64,000 nt of DNA from an uncultured Tolumonas sp. (GCF_963678185.1 NZ_OY782757.1:2725001-2789000); one strand, 5' to 3'; positions 20,262 through 29,640 are shown, counted from the first letter of the stretch. Program-made: numbers and translations. The notes: generated from the letters alone by a model not told the origin.

Positions 20262-21605
20262 ATGAATTCGCAGGAACAAATTTTACAAGAACAACACAAA
20301 CTTGAACGTGTCGTGAGTGATGCGTTACAGATCGCCCAGGAGTTGGGGGCCGACACCGCGGAAATTTCCATCAGTAAACAAACCGGTATTTCCATTAACA
20401 CCCGTGGTGGTGAAGTCGAAAATATCGAATTTAATAAAGATGGTGCGCTCGGCATCGCGATCTATCGGGATGGCCGCAAAGGCTCGTCATCGACTGCGGA
20501 TTTGAGCATCAGCGCCATTCGCCGTTGTATCGAGGCCGCACTGGAGATCTCGCGTTATACCGCCGTTGATCCCTGTGCTGGGCTGGCCGATCGTGATCTG
20601 ATGGCATGGGATGCTCCGGATCTGGATCTGCTGTATCCGGTCGCGCTGGAGCCGCAATACGGCATTGAGCTGGCGCGTCGTTGTGAACAGCATGCGTTGT
20701 CATTAGATAAGCGCATCAAACAGTCAGATAACGGCAGTTTTTCCAGCCATCATGGCATCAAGGTGTACGGTAATACCCATGGCTTCGTGAAAGGTTATGC
20801 CGCCAGTCGTCATTCCCTGAGCTGTGTGTTGATCGGTGAGCAAGACGGCGATATGCAGCGTGACTACAGTTACAGCACAGCGCGTGAGTTGTGTGATCTG
20901 TGGACGCCAGAGCGTATCGCCGAAGATGCGGTAAGCCGTACGGTATCACATTTGGGTGGCCGTAAGATCGCGACGACCGAAGTGCCAGTGTTATTCCTGC
21001 CGGAAGCGGCGAACAGCCTGTTTGGCCATCTGGTCTCCGCGATCAGTGGTGGCAATCTGTATCGCAAATCAACGTTCCTGTTAGATAGCCTTGGGCAACA
21101 GCTGTTCCCAGATTGGTTCCAGATCAATGAATTTGCTCATCTGCCGAAAGGGCTGGCGAGTTCCCCGTTTGATGGCGAAGGTGTGCGCACGCAAGATCGT
21201 GCCATCATCGAAAATGGCGTACTGCAAACCTATCTGCTAACCGCATATTCGGCGCGGAAATTGGGTCTGCAATCGACCGGTCATGCCGGTGGTATCCATA
21301 ACTGGCGTGTTGACGGGCAAGGTGAGAGTCTGGATTCGCTGATGAAACAGATGGGCACTGGCTTGATCGTTAGTGAGCTGATGGGGCAGGGTGTAAATAT
21401 TGTTACCGGCGATTATTCGCGCGGGGCGACAGGCTTCTGGGTGGAAAACGGGCAGATTGCTTATCCGGTGGAAGAGATCACCATCGCCGGTAATTTGAAA
21501 GATATGTTCCGTCAAATTGTGGCTGTGGGGAATGATATCGATCCACGTTGCAGTTTACAGAGTGGTTCGGTGTTGATCGAACGCATGAAAATTGCGGGGA
21601 ATTAA
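20262..21605 (+). CDS. pmbA: metalloprotease subunit PmbA (TldE)
   Basis: 447 residues from the ATG at 20262, close to the E. coli length of 450. A start at 20223 would add 13 residues and is less likely. Family blocks include ETGIS-like [19 protein letters not shown] near the N-terminus and, at the C-terminus, [19 protein letters not shown] and [15 protein letters not shown]. It lacks HExxxH, as is normal for PmbA, the partner of TldD. It is transcribed divergently from darP and converges on yeeX. Confidence 0.96.
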   Translation: MNSQEQILQEQHKLERVVSDALQIAQELGADTAEISISKQTGISINTRGGEVENIEFNKDGALGIAIYRDGRKGSSSTADLSISAIRRCIEAALEISRYTAVDPCAGLADRDLMAWDAPDLDLLYPVALEPQYGIELARRCEQHALSLDKRIKQSDNGSFSSHHGIKVYGNTHGFVKGYAASRHSLSCVLIGEQDGDMQRDYSYSTARELCDLWTPERIAEDAVSRTVSHLGGRKIATTEVPVLFLPEAANSLFGHLVSAISGGNLYRKSTFLLDSLGQQLFPDWFQINEFAHLPKGLASSPFDGEGVRTQDRAIIENGVLQTYLLTAYSARKLGLQSTGHAGGIHNWRVDGQGESLDSLMKQMGTGLIVSELMGQGVNIVTGDYSRGATGFWVENGQIAYPVEEITIAGNLKDMFRQIVAVGNDIDPRCSLQSGSVLIERMKIAGN

Positions 21606-21615
21606 GCAGAAATGA

Positions 21616-21638
21616 CAGACGGCCATGTAGGCCGTCTG
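21616..21638. terminator. hairpin between pmbA and yeeX
   Basis: CAGACGGCC (21616-21624) and GGCCGTCTG (21630-21638) form a perfect 9-bp stem with a five-base loop, in the 46-base gap between converging genes. No clear T-run follows on either strand, so terminator function is likely by position rather than by full structure. Confidence 0.6.
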
Positions 21639-21651
21639 CTATGCAAAGCGA

Positions 21652-21981
21652 TTACTCTGCAGTGCCTTCTTTACGGAAGGTACGTGGGAAGTTACGCAGC
21701 TGTTTGCTGGCTTCACGACGTTGTTTTGACAGTTCAGCACCAACGATGGTCAGATCATCCACGCGATCTTCATAATCACCTTTCATGTTGTGGATGATTT
21801 CCAGAATATCGTCGTAGCTCATACCTGGTTTCAGGTATTCGGTCAGGTTAGCCAGCAGCGCAACACGTTTCTGGTTGTCACGGATTTTGCGGGCATTATC
21901 TTCAATTTCACGGGTCATCTTATTTTTCAGACGAGCCACACGTACGAATTCCAGAATATTATTCATTTCGTTGTTTTGCAT
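21652..21981 (-). CDS. yeeX: YeeX-family protein (DUF496/UPF0265)
   Basis: 109 residues from the ATG at 21981, the same length as E. coli YeeX; an in-frame ATG at 21996 would add five residues. The sequence [35 protein letters not shown] and [11 protein letters not shown] match what I recall of YeeX almost block by block. It is a small, charged, mostly helical cytoplasmic protein. To my knowledge its function is not firmly established. It converges on pmbA, and its own promoter should lie in the gap 21997-22088. Confidence 0.88.
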   Translation of the reverse strand: MQNNEMNNILEFVRVARLKNKMTREIEDNARKIRDNQKRVALLANLTEYLKPGMSYDDILEIIHNMKGDYEDRVDDLTIVGAELSKQRREASKQLRNFPRTFRKEGTAE

Positions 21982-22088
21982 TGTGTTATCCACCATTCTC
22001 AGCTTGTTGATTCTTCTCTGACCACTGGTTATTGGCTGTGGTTTGTTCTCATCCTGCCATGTTTAAGGCACAAGAGCCAGATCCTGAT

Positions 22089-22391
22089 TTAGTAAATCGG
22101 CCAATTCAATAATATCCATACGCCGAGTCCGCCTTCCAGCAAATATTGCCAGTGGAACTCGCGACGCCACAAGCCGGCGAGAAAAAATCCACCAGCCAGT
22201 GCGATCGCCGCCAATGGGTAATAAATCAGCTCACCCATTTGATCAAACAGCGACAGCATCAGTAACCGCAGGGATGTTGGCAGCCAGATCCCCAGCCAGC
22301 CGAGCACGATAATCGCAGGCACGATGCCTAAGGCTAGTGAACTTAAGCGTACTTTCGGATTCAGTGGCATACGCCAGCGCGACGGTGACAT
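22089..22391 (-). CDS. small integral membrane protein of unknown function, next to rep
   Basis: 100 residues that I do not recognise. After a basic start (MSPSRWRMPLNPKVRL) there are about three hydrophobic segments (residues 17-38, 55-75, 83-97). A conserved-looking WRREFHWQYLLEGGLG loop lies before the last helix. It starts four bases after the rep stop, so it is very likely co-translated with rep. There is no motif on which to base a function. Confidence 0.65.
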   Translation of the reverse strand: MSPSRWRMPLNPKVRLSSLALGIVPAIIVLGWLGIWLPTSLRLLMLSLFDQMGELIYYPLAAIALAGGFFLAGLWRREFHWQYLLEGGLGVWILLNWPIY

Positions 22392-22395
22392 GGCT

Positions 22396-24420
22396 TTATC
22401 CTTTCTCTTTTAGCATGGCGCGTAAATTGGCGATCCCGGTTTTGCCTTTCTCTTGCCGTTGTTCGGCACTGGCCGGCTCTTTGCGCAATTCCCACTGCAG
22501 ATCATCTTGTGGCAGTTCCAACAGAAAACGGCTGGGTTCCGGGTTCATCGTAGAACCAAATTGGCGGCGCTCTTTGCATAACACAAAACTCAGTTCGGTC
22601 TGCGCGCGGGTAATGCCCACGTAGGCCAAACGGCGTTCTTCGTCGATATTGTCTTCATCAATACTGACCTGATGCGGCAATAGACCCTCTTCCATGCCAA
22701 TCATAAACACATACGGAAATTCCAGCCCTTTTGAGGCGTGCAGGGTCATCAGTTGCACCTGATCGAGTTCTTCATCGCCTTCGTTGCGCTCCAGCATGTC
22801 GCGTAATGTAAAGCGCGCCACCGCTTCGCTTAAGCTCAGCGCCGGTTCGTCTTGCTGTGGATCGCCGGCCAGCATGTCGGTTAGCCAGCGATATAAAGTC
22901 GATACGTTCTGCATGCGCATTTCTGCCGCTTTCGGGCTGGGTGATGTCTCGTATAACCAGGCTTCATAGTGAATATCTTTGATGAGATCGCGCACTACTT
23001 CTTCGCTGTTGCCGCGTTCGGCATTATCACTCATGCGACATAACCATTCGCAGAAATGGCGCAGCGCCTGTAGGCCACGGCCATGCAGATGTTGCTCTAA
23101 GCCAATTTCAAAACTGGCAGCATAGAGACTTTTGCCGCGCTGATTAGCGTATTGGCCAAGTTTTTCCAGCGTGGTGGGGCCAATTTCGCGCTTCGGCAAG
23201 TTCACCACACGCAGGAAGGCATTGTCATCATCCGGGTTCACCAGCAGACGCAGGTAAGCCATGATGTCTTTAATTTCCGTACGCGAGAAAAATGAGGTGC
23301 CACCGCTGATTTTGTACGGAATGCGGTTTTGCATCAGGATCTTTTCCAGCAGGCGGGATTGATGATTCCCGCGATACAAAATGGCGTAATCCTTCCAGCT
23401 GGTGCGGTTCATGAATCGATGCCCCATGATCTCCGCCGCAACTTTTTCTGCCTCATGATCTTCATTTTTCGCAGTCAGCACACGCACCGGCATGCCGTAA
23501 TCGAGTTCTGAAAACAGCTGTTTATCAAATACATGCGGATTGTTGGCGATCAAGATGTTGGCGCATTTCAATATGCGGCCTTTCGAGCGGTAGTTTTGTT
23601 CGAGCTTGATCACGCGCAGATTGCTGAAATCTTCCTGCAAACGCACCAGATTTTGTGGTTGTGCGCCGCGCCAAGAGTAGATCGACTGGTCATCATCACC
23701 TACCACAGTAAACCGTGCGCGTGCGCCAACAAGCAACTTCACCAACTCATATTGGCTGGTATTGGTGTCTTGGTATTCATCGACCAACAGATAGCGAATG
23801 CGACCTTGCCAGTGTTCCCGCACTTCCGGATTGGTTTTCAATAACAGGGTCGGCAGCAAAATCAGATCATCAAAATCCAGCGCGTTATAAGCACTCATCT
23901 GCCGTTGATAGCGGTCATACCATTTCGCGAATTTTTGCTCATCCGGCGTTTGCGCTCGTTTCAGCGCTTGCGCGGGCAGAATCAGATCATTTTTATAGCG
24001 CGAGATGGCCTGCACTAATTGTTGTAACAATTCCTTGTCACCCTGTATCTCCAGCTCGGTCAGCTCTTTGAGCAGACTCATCTGATCGGCATCATCAAAC
24101 AGGGAAAAATTGGCTTTCAGTTGCAGATGCTTATGTTCCCGCCGGATCAGATCCAGCCCGAGAGAATGGAAGGTAGAAACCGTCAGGCCACGTGCCTCTT
24201 TACGCCCAAGGGTCTGTGCGACACGTTCTTTCATCTCTTTGGCGGCTTTATTGGTAAAGGTGACCGCAAAAATATGCCGTGCCTGATAACCGCACTCGCG
24301 GATCAAGTAGGCGATTTTTGAGGTAATGACTCGGGTTTTGCCACTACCGGCACCGGCTAATACCAGGCAGGGCCCGGATACATACTGCATTGCATCCAGT
24401 TGTCGGGGGTTGAGTTTCAT
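22396..24420 (-). CDS. rep: ATP-dependent DNA helicase Rep
   Basis: 674 residues, against 673 in E. coli. It begins [20 protein letters not shown] with Walker A GAGSGKT at residues 23-29. Further UvrD/Rep motifs are [15 protein letters not shown] (motif II), [16 protein letters not shown] (III), LEQNYRS (IV), [11 protein letters not shown] (V) and [10 protein letters not shown] (VI). It is a 3'-5' superfamily 1 helicase that clears proteins from DNA ahead of the replication fork. It is divergent from the following gene with 79 bases between starts. Confidence 0.98.
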   Translation of the reverse strand: MKLNPRQLDAMQYVSGPCLVLAGAGSGKTRVITSKIAYLIRECGYQARHIFAVTFTNKAAKEMKERVAQTLGRKEARGLTVSTFHSLGLDLIRREHKHLQLKANFSLFDDADQMSLLKELTELEIQGDKELLQQLVQAISRYKNDLILPAQALKRAQTPDEQKFAKWYDRYQRQMSAYNALDFDDLILLPTLLLKTNPEVREHWQGRIRYLLVDEYQDTNTSQYELVKLLVGARARFTVVGDDDQSIYSWRGAQPQNLVRLQEDFSNLRVIKLEQNYRSKGRILKCANILIANNPHVFDKQLFSELDYGMPVRVLTAKNEDHEAEKVAAEIMGHRFMNRTSWKDYAILYRGNHQSRLLEKILMQNRIPYKISGGTSFFSRTEIKDIMAYLRLLVNPDDDNAFLRVVNLPKREIGPTTLEKLGQYANQRGKSLYAASFEIGLEQHLHGRGLQALRHFCEWLCRMSDNAERGNSEEVVRDLIKDIHYEAWLYETSPSPKAAEMRMQNVSTLYRWLTDMLAGDPQQDEPALSLSEAVARFTLRDMLERNEGDEELDQVQLMTLHASKGLEFPYVFMIGMEEGLLPHQVSIDEDNIDEERRLAYVGITRAQTELSFVLCKERRQFGSTMNPEPSRFLLELPQDDLQWELRKEPASAEQRQEKGKTGIANLRAMLKEKG

Positions 24421-24499
24421 ACCTTGTCACCATTACCACATTGCGTCGGACGAGCAGTATAGCAAAACGCAGGAAAGATACCTTGTAGGAGGCAGGTCG

Positions 24500-24919
24500 A
24501 TGGCTTATGTAAATTCAGGAATCGAGATGAAAAGTACACACTATGATTGGAAGATCATCATCGTGATCGCGCTATTTTTAGCGCTGGTAACCGTCTTGGT
24601 GGCGTTGAAACTGGTTTATCCAAATTTTGAACCGGGAAAATTACTAGCTGGGGGAGCCCCATTATCATCGGCCAGTGCAGAGTCGGTGAAAAATATCAAA
24701 CCCACCATGGCGACCAAACCCGTTGTCATGGCGGCTAACCCAGTGACGCCACAGCCGCAAATAAAACCAATAGCTCCCGTTGCAACGCAGCCCCCGATAG
24801 AACGTCCTGCCTCGGTGGTAAGTACCAAAATACCACCATTGAGTTCGGCACATAATACGGATGAGACATCCGCTATCGTTTGTTCAGCCGAAGATCGCGA
24901 AGCACAGCTTTGCCAATAA
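24500..24919 (+). CDS. single-pass membrane protein with Pro/Val-rich tail and C-terminal Cys motif; unknown function
   Basis: 139 residues from the ATG at 24500, which has an excellent AGGAGG seven bases upstream. One membrane helix (IIIVIALFLALVTVLVAL, about residues 19-36) is followed by an extended periplasmic-looking stretch rich in Pro, Val, Ala and Thr. The end is CSAEDREAQLCQ. The next gene ends in the closely similar CTMEDRAIGLCQ, so the two proteins share a C-terminal motif with two cysteines. They are 43 bases apart and probably one operon. I do not recognise the family. Confidence 0.75.
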   Translation: MAYVNSGIEMKSTHYDWKIIIVIALFLALVTVLVALKLVYPNFEPGKLLAGGAPLSSASAESVKNIKPTMATKPVVMAANPVTPQPQIKPIAPVATQPPIERPASVVSTKIPPLSSAHNTDETSAIVCSAEDREAQLCQ

Positions 24920-24962
24920 CACATCACTAAAAATTACTAAACAGGGATTAAAGAGGTCATAA

Positions 24963-26087
24963 ATGATGAGTGCTGTTGCGTGTGTGAGGAAGAGTCTTGG
25001 TCTGTTAGCTTTGTGTTATATCAGCAATGCGGCGGCGTTAGCCAGTAATGCCATCGTCACCGGAAATCAGAGCGATACCTATTACCGGATTGGTGACGAT
25101 CTCAAACAATATGTGATGCCGGAATTACGTAATCTGAGCTCCAAAGGTGCGGTGGATAATATTAAGGCTTTGAGTAAAACAACCGGGGTTTCTTTTGCCA
25201 TCGTGCAATCAGATGTGTATCAGACTTACGTTAATCTGGAACAGAACGATCCCGATCCAGCCGTCAGACAATGGGCCTCAGATTTGTTGCACTCATTACG
25301 GGTAATTGCACCCTTGTATAACGAGGAGATTTATTTCATTGTCCATAAAGATTCGCCAATGCAAGAGCTACAAGATATTCAGGATAAACGCTTAGCAATC
25401 GGTCCTGATGGCAGTGGCACCAATCTGACGGCCAAAAATATCTACTACAAGTTGTTTGGCAAAGCGCCGGTGGTGGTGAAACCGTTTATTGAAGAGGGTG
25501 CGTTAGGGGCGGATGACGGAACCAAATACAGCCGCTCTGCACTTTGGCATTTAGCTCACCCTGATGCGGGTTCGGAAGAGCGTAAAGTAGATGTCGTGGT
25601 TTTGATTGGCGGGCAGCCACTGCCACTCTTACAGCGGCTGGGTAAAGATTACAAACTACTGGCGACGAACATCAAAAATGATGCCACTGAGGCGCTGTTG
25701 AAAGATTACAGCATCGGTTTTGCTGATCAGAAAAACTATCCCTTCTTGCCCAAACACATGCCCGTGATGATGGTGCAGTCATATCTGGTTACCGCGCAAT
25801 TTCGGGATAAACAACGCAACGATTTTGTCAAAAAACTTGCCGGTTCGCTGTGTCAGAACTTCGATAAACTGCAAGAGCATGGTCATGAAAAGTGGAGATC
25901 ACTGGTCTGGTCACCCGCAAATCCAAGATTACCGTCACTGCTTTCCGGCTGGAGTTACTCCACGGTCACCAAACCGATCTTGGAATCTTGTTTGCCAAAA
26001 GGCACCGCGTCATCGTCTGTAACTGCGACCAACGCCTCATCTCTGCCCTGCACAATGGAAGACCGTGCGATTGGTTTGTGCCAGTAA
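24963..26087 (+). CDS. TAXI/NMT1-like periplasmic solute-binding protein
   Basis: 374 residues with a signal peptide (to about ALA-SNA, residue 28). The body has the pattern of TAXI-type TRAP binding proteins: TGNQSDTYYRIGDDL near the start, AIVQSDVYQTY, LRVIAPLYNEEIYFIVHKDS, KRLAIGPDGSGTNLTA and VVVLIGGQP. TRAP permease genes are not adjacent, so it may be an orphan binding protein or a sensor component. The C-terminal motif CTMEDRAIGLCQ copies the end of the preceding membrane protein. A GAGG site lies six bases before the start. Ligand unknown. Confidence 0.75.
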   Translation: MMSAVACVRKSLGLLALCYISNAAALASNAIVTGNQSDTYYRIGDDLKQYVMPELRNLSSKGAVDNIKALSKTTGVSFAIVQSDVYQTYVNLEQNDPDPAVRQWASDLLHSLRVIAPLYNEEIYFIVHKDSPMQELQDIQDKRLAIGPDGSGTNLTAKNIYYKLFGKAPVVVKPFIEEGALGADDGTKYSRSALWHLAHPDAGSEERKVDVVVLIGGQPLPLLQRLGKDYKLLATNIKNDATEALLKDYSIGFADQKNYPFLPKHMPVMMVQSYLVTAQFRDKQRNDFVKKLAGSLCQNFDKLQEHGHEKWRSLVWSPANPRLPSLLSGWSYSTVTKPILESCLPKGTASSSVTATNASSLPCTMEDRAIGLCQ

Positions 26088-26100
26088 TTGCCGCGCTTAT

Positions 26101-26131
26101 AAAAACCGTCTGGTTTTCCCAGATGGTTTTT
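26101..26131 (+). terminator. terminator after the TAXI-type gene
   Basis: AAAAACCGTCTGG at 26101-26113 pairs with CCAGATGGTTTTT at 26119-26131 (one G-T wobble) around a TTTTC loop, ending in five T. It lies 13 bases after the stop of the binding-protein gene and before csdA. Confidence 0.88.
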
Positions 26132-26193
26132 GCATCACGAATCTGACAGATTGAGCTATCATAGCCGCCCTTGTACACGGGTGATTTAATGTT

Positions 26194-27420
26194 ATGACTT
26201 CGTTTGATGTGCAGCAGGTGCGGGAACAATTTCCGATCCTGCAGCAACAAATTAATGGCCATCCGCTGGTCTATCTGGATAGCGCCGCTACGGCACACAA
26301 ACCGGAGTGTGTGTTACAGGCGATGCTTGATTTTTATCGTACCGATAATGCCAACGTACATCGTAGCGCACATACGCTGGCCGGCCGAGCCACGCGAAAA
26401 TTTGAGCAAGCGCGGCAACGCGTTGCAGATTTTTTGCACGCGCAATGTTGTGATGAAATTATCTGGACGCGCGGTACGACCGAAGCCATTAATCTGGTAG
26501 CGCAAAGTTGGGGCCGGCAAACGCTACAAGCAGGCGATGAAGTGCTGGTATCGGCGATGGAACATCATGCCAATCTGGTGACCTGGCAGCAAATCACCAA
26601 ACAAACCGGCGCGCAATTACGCATCATTCCTCTACTAGCGAATGGTGAGCTGGATCTGTCGGCTTATCAGGCTATGTTGTCATCCAAGACCAAAATGGTG
26701 GCGCTGGTGCATGTCTCTAATGTATTGGGCACTGTGAATCCGGTGGCGGAAGTCGTTCGTCTGGCCAAACAGGTTGGTGCTTTAACATTGATCGATGGCG
26801 CGCAAGCAGTGGCACATGCACCGATCGATGTGCAGGCCTTAGGTTGCGATTTTTATGCTTTTTCAGGGCATAAAGTATATGGCCCAACCGGTATCGGTGT
26901 GTTGTATGGTTGTCGGGAAATATTAGCCCAGCTGCCGCCCTGGCAATTTGGCGGCGAGATGATTAAGCAGGTTTCTTACACCGACAGCGAATTTAACCTG
27001 CCACCTTTACGTTTTGAGGCTGGCACACCCGCTATTGCCGAAGCCATAGGGTTGTCGGCCGCACTTGATTTTGTGTGTCAGCAACAGGCTGCTGGTGCGG
27101 AAACCTATCAGCAGCAACTATTGCAGCAGTTAATGACGGGTTTGCAGCAAATCAACGGGGTTACCATCGTTGGGCAACCCAAGCAGCGGCAGGGGGTAGT
27201 TTCGATCGTGTTAGATCAGACACATCACCACGATGTTTGTCAGTTATTAGATGCTCAGGGAATTGCCGTGCGCAGTGGCCATCATTGTGCAATGCCATTA
27301 CTGAATAGTTTAGGGTTGTCTGGTACGTTGCGGATCTCGTTAGGTGTCTATAATAATAAAACAGAGATCGATATTTTTTTGCAGGCACTGCATCAGGCGC
27401 TGGAATTGTTAAATGACTGA
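26194..27420 (+). CDS. csdA: cysteine desulfurase CsdA (SufS/group II type)
   Basis: 408 residues. The PLP lysine lies in FYAFSGHKVYGPTGIGVLYG, and the active-site cysteine in VRSGHHCAMPLL, where the short loop marks the group II (SufS/CsdA) class rather than IscS. MEHHANLVTWQ and NVLGTVNPV are further family blocks. It removes sulfur from cysteine as an enzyme-bound persulfide. The partner csdE overlaps its 3' end by eight bases, which favours CsdA over SufS because no sufBCD genes are present. The start has no strong Shine-Dalgarno sequence. Confidence 0.93.
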   Translation: MTSFDVQQVREQFPILQQQINGHPLVYLDSAATAHKPECVLQAMLDFYRTDNANVHRSAHTLAGRATRKFEQARQRVADFLHAQCCDEIIWTRGTTEAINLVAQSWGRQTLQAGDEVLVSAMEHHANLVTWQQITKQTGAQLRIIPLLANGELDLSAYQAMLSSKTKMVALVHVSNVLGTVNPVAEVVRLAKQVGALTLIDGAQAVAHAPIDVQALGCDFYAFSGHKVYGPTGIGVLYGCREILAQLPPWQFGGEMIKQVSYTDSEFNLPPLRFEAGTPAIAEAIGLSAALDFVCQQQAAGAETYQQQLLQQLMTGLQQINGVTIVGQPKQRQGVVSIVLDQTHHHDVCQLLDAQGIAVRSGHHCAMPLLNSLGLSGTLRISLGVYNNKTEIDIFLQALHQALELLND

Positions 27421-27871
27421 TTGGATTGATTTTGCAGCGCAATATCCGGTGGGCGCCGGTACGGAATTAGATGAGCAGTTTATTCATCAGTTACTGGCCG
27501 GTGCAAAGAGTTGGGATGAGCGTTACCGGCGGTTATTACAACTACCAAAGCAAGTTCCTGCTATTCCTGAATCATGGCGTCATCCGGATCATGAAGTGAG
27601 TGGTTGTGAGAGCCGGGTGTGGCTGTTACTCTGTAAAGACGAATCAGGCCGATGTCATTTTGCTGTTGATAGTGAGTCCCGCATCGTAAAAGCGTTGCTG
27701 ATCACACTTTTAGCAGCGGTTAATCATCAGCCTGCTGACAAGATCCAGTTGATCCAAGTAGCATCATACTTTGATGAGCTAGGATTTGCTCAGCATATAA
27801 CGCCATCCAGAACAAATGGACTTCAGGCTGTGTGGAAAAAAATGAGTGATTTTTGTGCATTCTTTGCATAG
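27413..27871 (+). CDS. csdE: sulfur acceptor protein CsdE (SufE family)
   Basis: 152 residues, of SufE/CsdE length. The acceptor cysteine sits in HEVSGCESRVWLLL, the SufE signature. YRRLLQLPKQVPAIPE near residue 40 is also typical. It takes persulfide sulfur from CsdA; in E. coli the pair feeds TcdA (CsdL) and other acceptors. It overlaps csdA by eight bases. tcdA lies 817 bases away on the opposite strand, separated by a degenerate EAL gene. Confidence 0.92.
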   Translation: MTDWIDFAAQYPVGAGTELDEQFIHQLLAGAKSWDERYRRLLQLPKQVPAIPESWRHPDHEVSGCESRVWLLLCKDESGRCHFAVDSESRIVKALLITLLAAVNHQPADKIQLIQVASYFDELGFAQHITPSRTNGLQAVWKKMSDFCAFFA

Positions 27872-27891
27872 AATTACTACTATGAGCACAT

Positions 27892-27909
27892 TAATCGGGA
27901 TTCCGATTA
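27892..27909 (+). other. hairpin in the csdE to EAL-like gap
   Basis: TAATCGG (27892-27898) and CCGATTA (27903-27909) form a perfect 7-bp stem with a GATT loop in the 78-base gap. A second short inverted repeat (AGGTA / TACCT, about 27909-27925) follows. No T-run is present. It could be an mRNA-stability element or an operator; the sequence does not decide. Confidence 0.45.
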
Positions 27910-27949
27910 GGTATTATAACTACCTGATGATTTAGGGTGGAGGAACCGC

Positions 27950-28621
27950 ATGCTAGACGGATTACCTGCCGTACTGAACAAAGCCTCGTTGAGATTCGTG
28001 GCGCAGCCCATTTTTCGACAGAAAGGTGAGTTGTATGGCCATGAAATGATGTTGTTGCACAAACAACATAAAGACCCGGCTATGTTTATGAAAATCGTGA
28101 ACCACATGGGTTTGCGTCAGAATCTGGATCTCGAAGTATGCCGTATGGCAGAGCCAGTGCTGCGAACTCACCGACTGACAGGTTGTTGCTGTATTAACTT
28201 GTTTGCTGATTCACTGCAGGAAGAAGAGGTTATTGAAGCTTTATTAATGTTATCTGATCCGAGCGCTAATCGTTGGGTGATGGTTAACGTAATGCAGCTT
28301 GATGCCAGCAATAAGCAGTCCAGTTTGTCTGAAACGATCGCAGATCTAAGACAATGTGGTGTGCGTTTCTGCTTTGATGTTAAGTTATTGATGCAAATTA
28401 CCGCGATGTCACTGCCGGTCGATATGCTGCGAATGGATATTCGCCATGTGCCGGAAGATCAATGGGCGCGTTGGATTTCTTTTGCAGAAAGTAATTGTGT
28501 GCCGATGTTGGCTGCAGGTGTGGATGATGAAGCACACCGTGAAATTTTAAGTCAATTAGGTATCGATTTCCTGCAGGGTAAAATCTTTGCCGATATGGTG
28601 TTGCTGAACCAGAACACATAA
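27950..28621 (+). CDS. degenerate EAL-domain protein, probably catalytically inactive
   Basis: 223 residues aligning by eye with a c-di-GMP phosphodiesterase (EAL) domain over its whole length. FVAQPIFRQKGELYGHEMML corresponds to the QPI...GxEAL block with EAL changed to EMM. INLFADSL keeps the metal-binding Asn. The second glutamate block reads WVMVNVMQLD with Asn for Glu. DDFGxG is FDVKLL, the KxD lysine is Arg (LRMD), and AEGVE is AAGVD. GIDFLQGKIFA keeps the QG motif. Several catalytic residues are therefore missing, and it has no membrane segment or partner domain. It has a strong GGAGG ribosome site. It may bind a protein or nucleotide rather than cleave c-di-GMP (inference). Confidence 0.8.
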   Translation: MLDGLPAVLNKASLRFVAQPIFRQKGELYGHEMMLLHKQHKDPAMFMKIVNHMGLRQNLDLEVCRMAEPVLRTHRLTGCCCINLFADSLQEEEVIEALLMLSDPSANRWVMVNVMQLDASNKQSSLSETIADLRQCGVRFCFDVKLLMQITAMSLPVDMLRMDIRHVPEDQWARWISFAESNCVPMLAAGVDDEAHREILSQLGIDFLQGKIFADMVLLNQNT

Positions 28622-28627
28622 ATATCA

Positions 28628-28642
28628 ACACTATCGTAGTGT
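28628..28642 (+). other. small hairpin after the EAL-like gene
   Basis: ACACTA (28628-28633) and TAGTGT (28637-28642) form a perfect 6-bp stem with a TCG loop, just after the stop and before the main terminator. No T-run. Probably a secondary 3'-end structure. Confidence 0.4.
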
Positions 28643-28649
28643 GAATTAG

Positions 28650-28688
28650 AAAGACCACAAAGACAATCAGGATGTCTTTGTGGTCTTT
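28650..28688. terminator. bidirectional terminator between the EAL-like gene and tcdA
   Basis: AAAGACCACAAAGACA at 28650-28665 pairs perfectly with TGTCTTTGTGGTCTTT at 28673-28688, a 16-bp stem with a seven-base loop, with T-runs on both strands. It sits between two converging genes and touches the tcdA stop. Confidence 0.93.
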
Positions 28689-29468
28689 TTATTTGGCGGC
28701 TAATTTTTGTAACACATATGAAACGGCGACAAAACCAAAAGTCGCGGTGACCACGGTCGTTGCGCCAAACCCGGAAGCACAATCCATTTTCAGATTACCG
28801 TCACTGCTGGCTTTGGCACTACAAATACCACCGGCACCATCCGGGTAAGTCAGTTGTTCGGTAGAATAAACACACGGGATGGCAAATTTTTTCTTCGGGT
28901 CACGGGGAAAACCAAAGCGGCGGCGTAATTCAGCGCGCACTTTAGCCGCCAGAGGATCTTGGGTGGTACGGGAAAGATCCTCGATCGCGATCTTGGTTGG
29001 ATCTTTCTGTCCACCGGCACCACCGGTCGTGATCAGGGCGATTTTTTGTCGTTTACAATGTGCTAATAACGCTACTTTTGCTCGAATGCTGTCTATTGCA
29101 TCGACGACAAAGTCAAAACGGCTATCAATATATTCAGTGAGATTTTCTTCGGTAATAAAGTCATCAATAATATTGATCTGACAATCTGGGTTGATCAGAC
29201 GGATACGCTCGGCCATGACTTCGGTCTTTTGCTTACCGACGTTACCTTGCAATGCATGGATCTGCCGATTGGTATTGGTAATGCAGACATCGTCCATATC
29301 GATCAAGGTTAGCTGATCAATACCAGAACGCGCTAATGCCTCTGCAGCCCATGAGCCGACACCACCGATACCAATTACACAAATATGACTGTGTTGAAAA
29401 CGTGATAATGCTGTTTCACCATATAAGCGAGCAATACCACCAAAACGCTGAGAATAATCTGACTGCAT
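28689..29468 (-). CDS. tcdA: tRNA threonylcarbamoyladenosine dehydratase TcdA (CsdL)
   Basis: 259 residues. An E1/ThiF-like fold is evident: VIGIGGVGSWAAEALARSGI (nucleotide loop, about residues 31-50), LIDMDDVCITNTNRQIHAL and DFVVDAIDSIRAKVALL. The C-terminus ends in a short hydrophobic segment (VVTATFGFVAVSYVLQKLA), also seen in E. coli TcdA. It uses ATP to convert t6A37 of tRNA to its cyclic form ct6A, and in E. coli its activity depends on CsdA/CsdE sulfur transfer. Its presence next to csdAE, on the opposite strand, supports that link here. Confidence 0.94.
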   Translation of the reverse strand: MQSDYSQRFGGIARLYGETALSRFQHSHICVIGIGGVGSWAAEALARSGIDQLTLIDMDDVCITNTNRQIHALQGNVGKQKTEVMAERIRLINPDCQINIIDDFITEENLTEYIDSRFDFVVDAIDSIRAKVALLAHCKRQKIALITTGGAGGQKDPTKIAIEDLSRTTQDPLAAKVRAELRRRFGFPRDPKKKFAIPCVYSTEQLTYPDGAGGICSAKASSDGNLKMDCASGFGATTVVTATFGFVAVSYVLQKLAAK

Positions 29469-29624
29469 ATTAAATGTTCATACCAATATGAGATTTTAAG
29501 GATTATATCAGCTTTGTTCATTAGGCTGCGTTGCTCCGATAGTGGCGGATTGTACTTTTTGTTACCTGTCTGCCGCTCATAGCTGTTTTGTCATTCCGTG
29601 AGATCAGGCACAATAATGCTAATT

Positions 29625-29640
29625 TGGTGCTTTTATTGCT
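29625..29640 (+). promoter_or_regulatory. possible sigma-54-type promoter before the LPS module
   Basis: In the 204-base gap 29469-29672, TGGTGC-TTTTA-TTGCT has the GG-N10-GC spacing of sigma-54 promoters (consensus TGGCAC-N5-TTGCA), 33 bases before the glycosyltransferase start. The -24 box has two mismatches and no activator site is evident. Chance occurrence is quite possible. The rest of the gap shows nothing else that I can assign with confidence. Confidence 0.25.

Noticed and set aside
20177-20455. N-terminal extension of darP by 93 codons
   Set aside because: It overlaps the start of pmbA on the other strand and is Cys/Ser-rich without family similarity.
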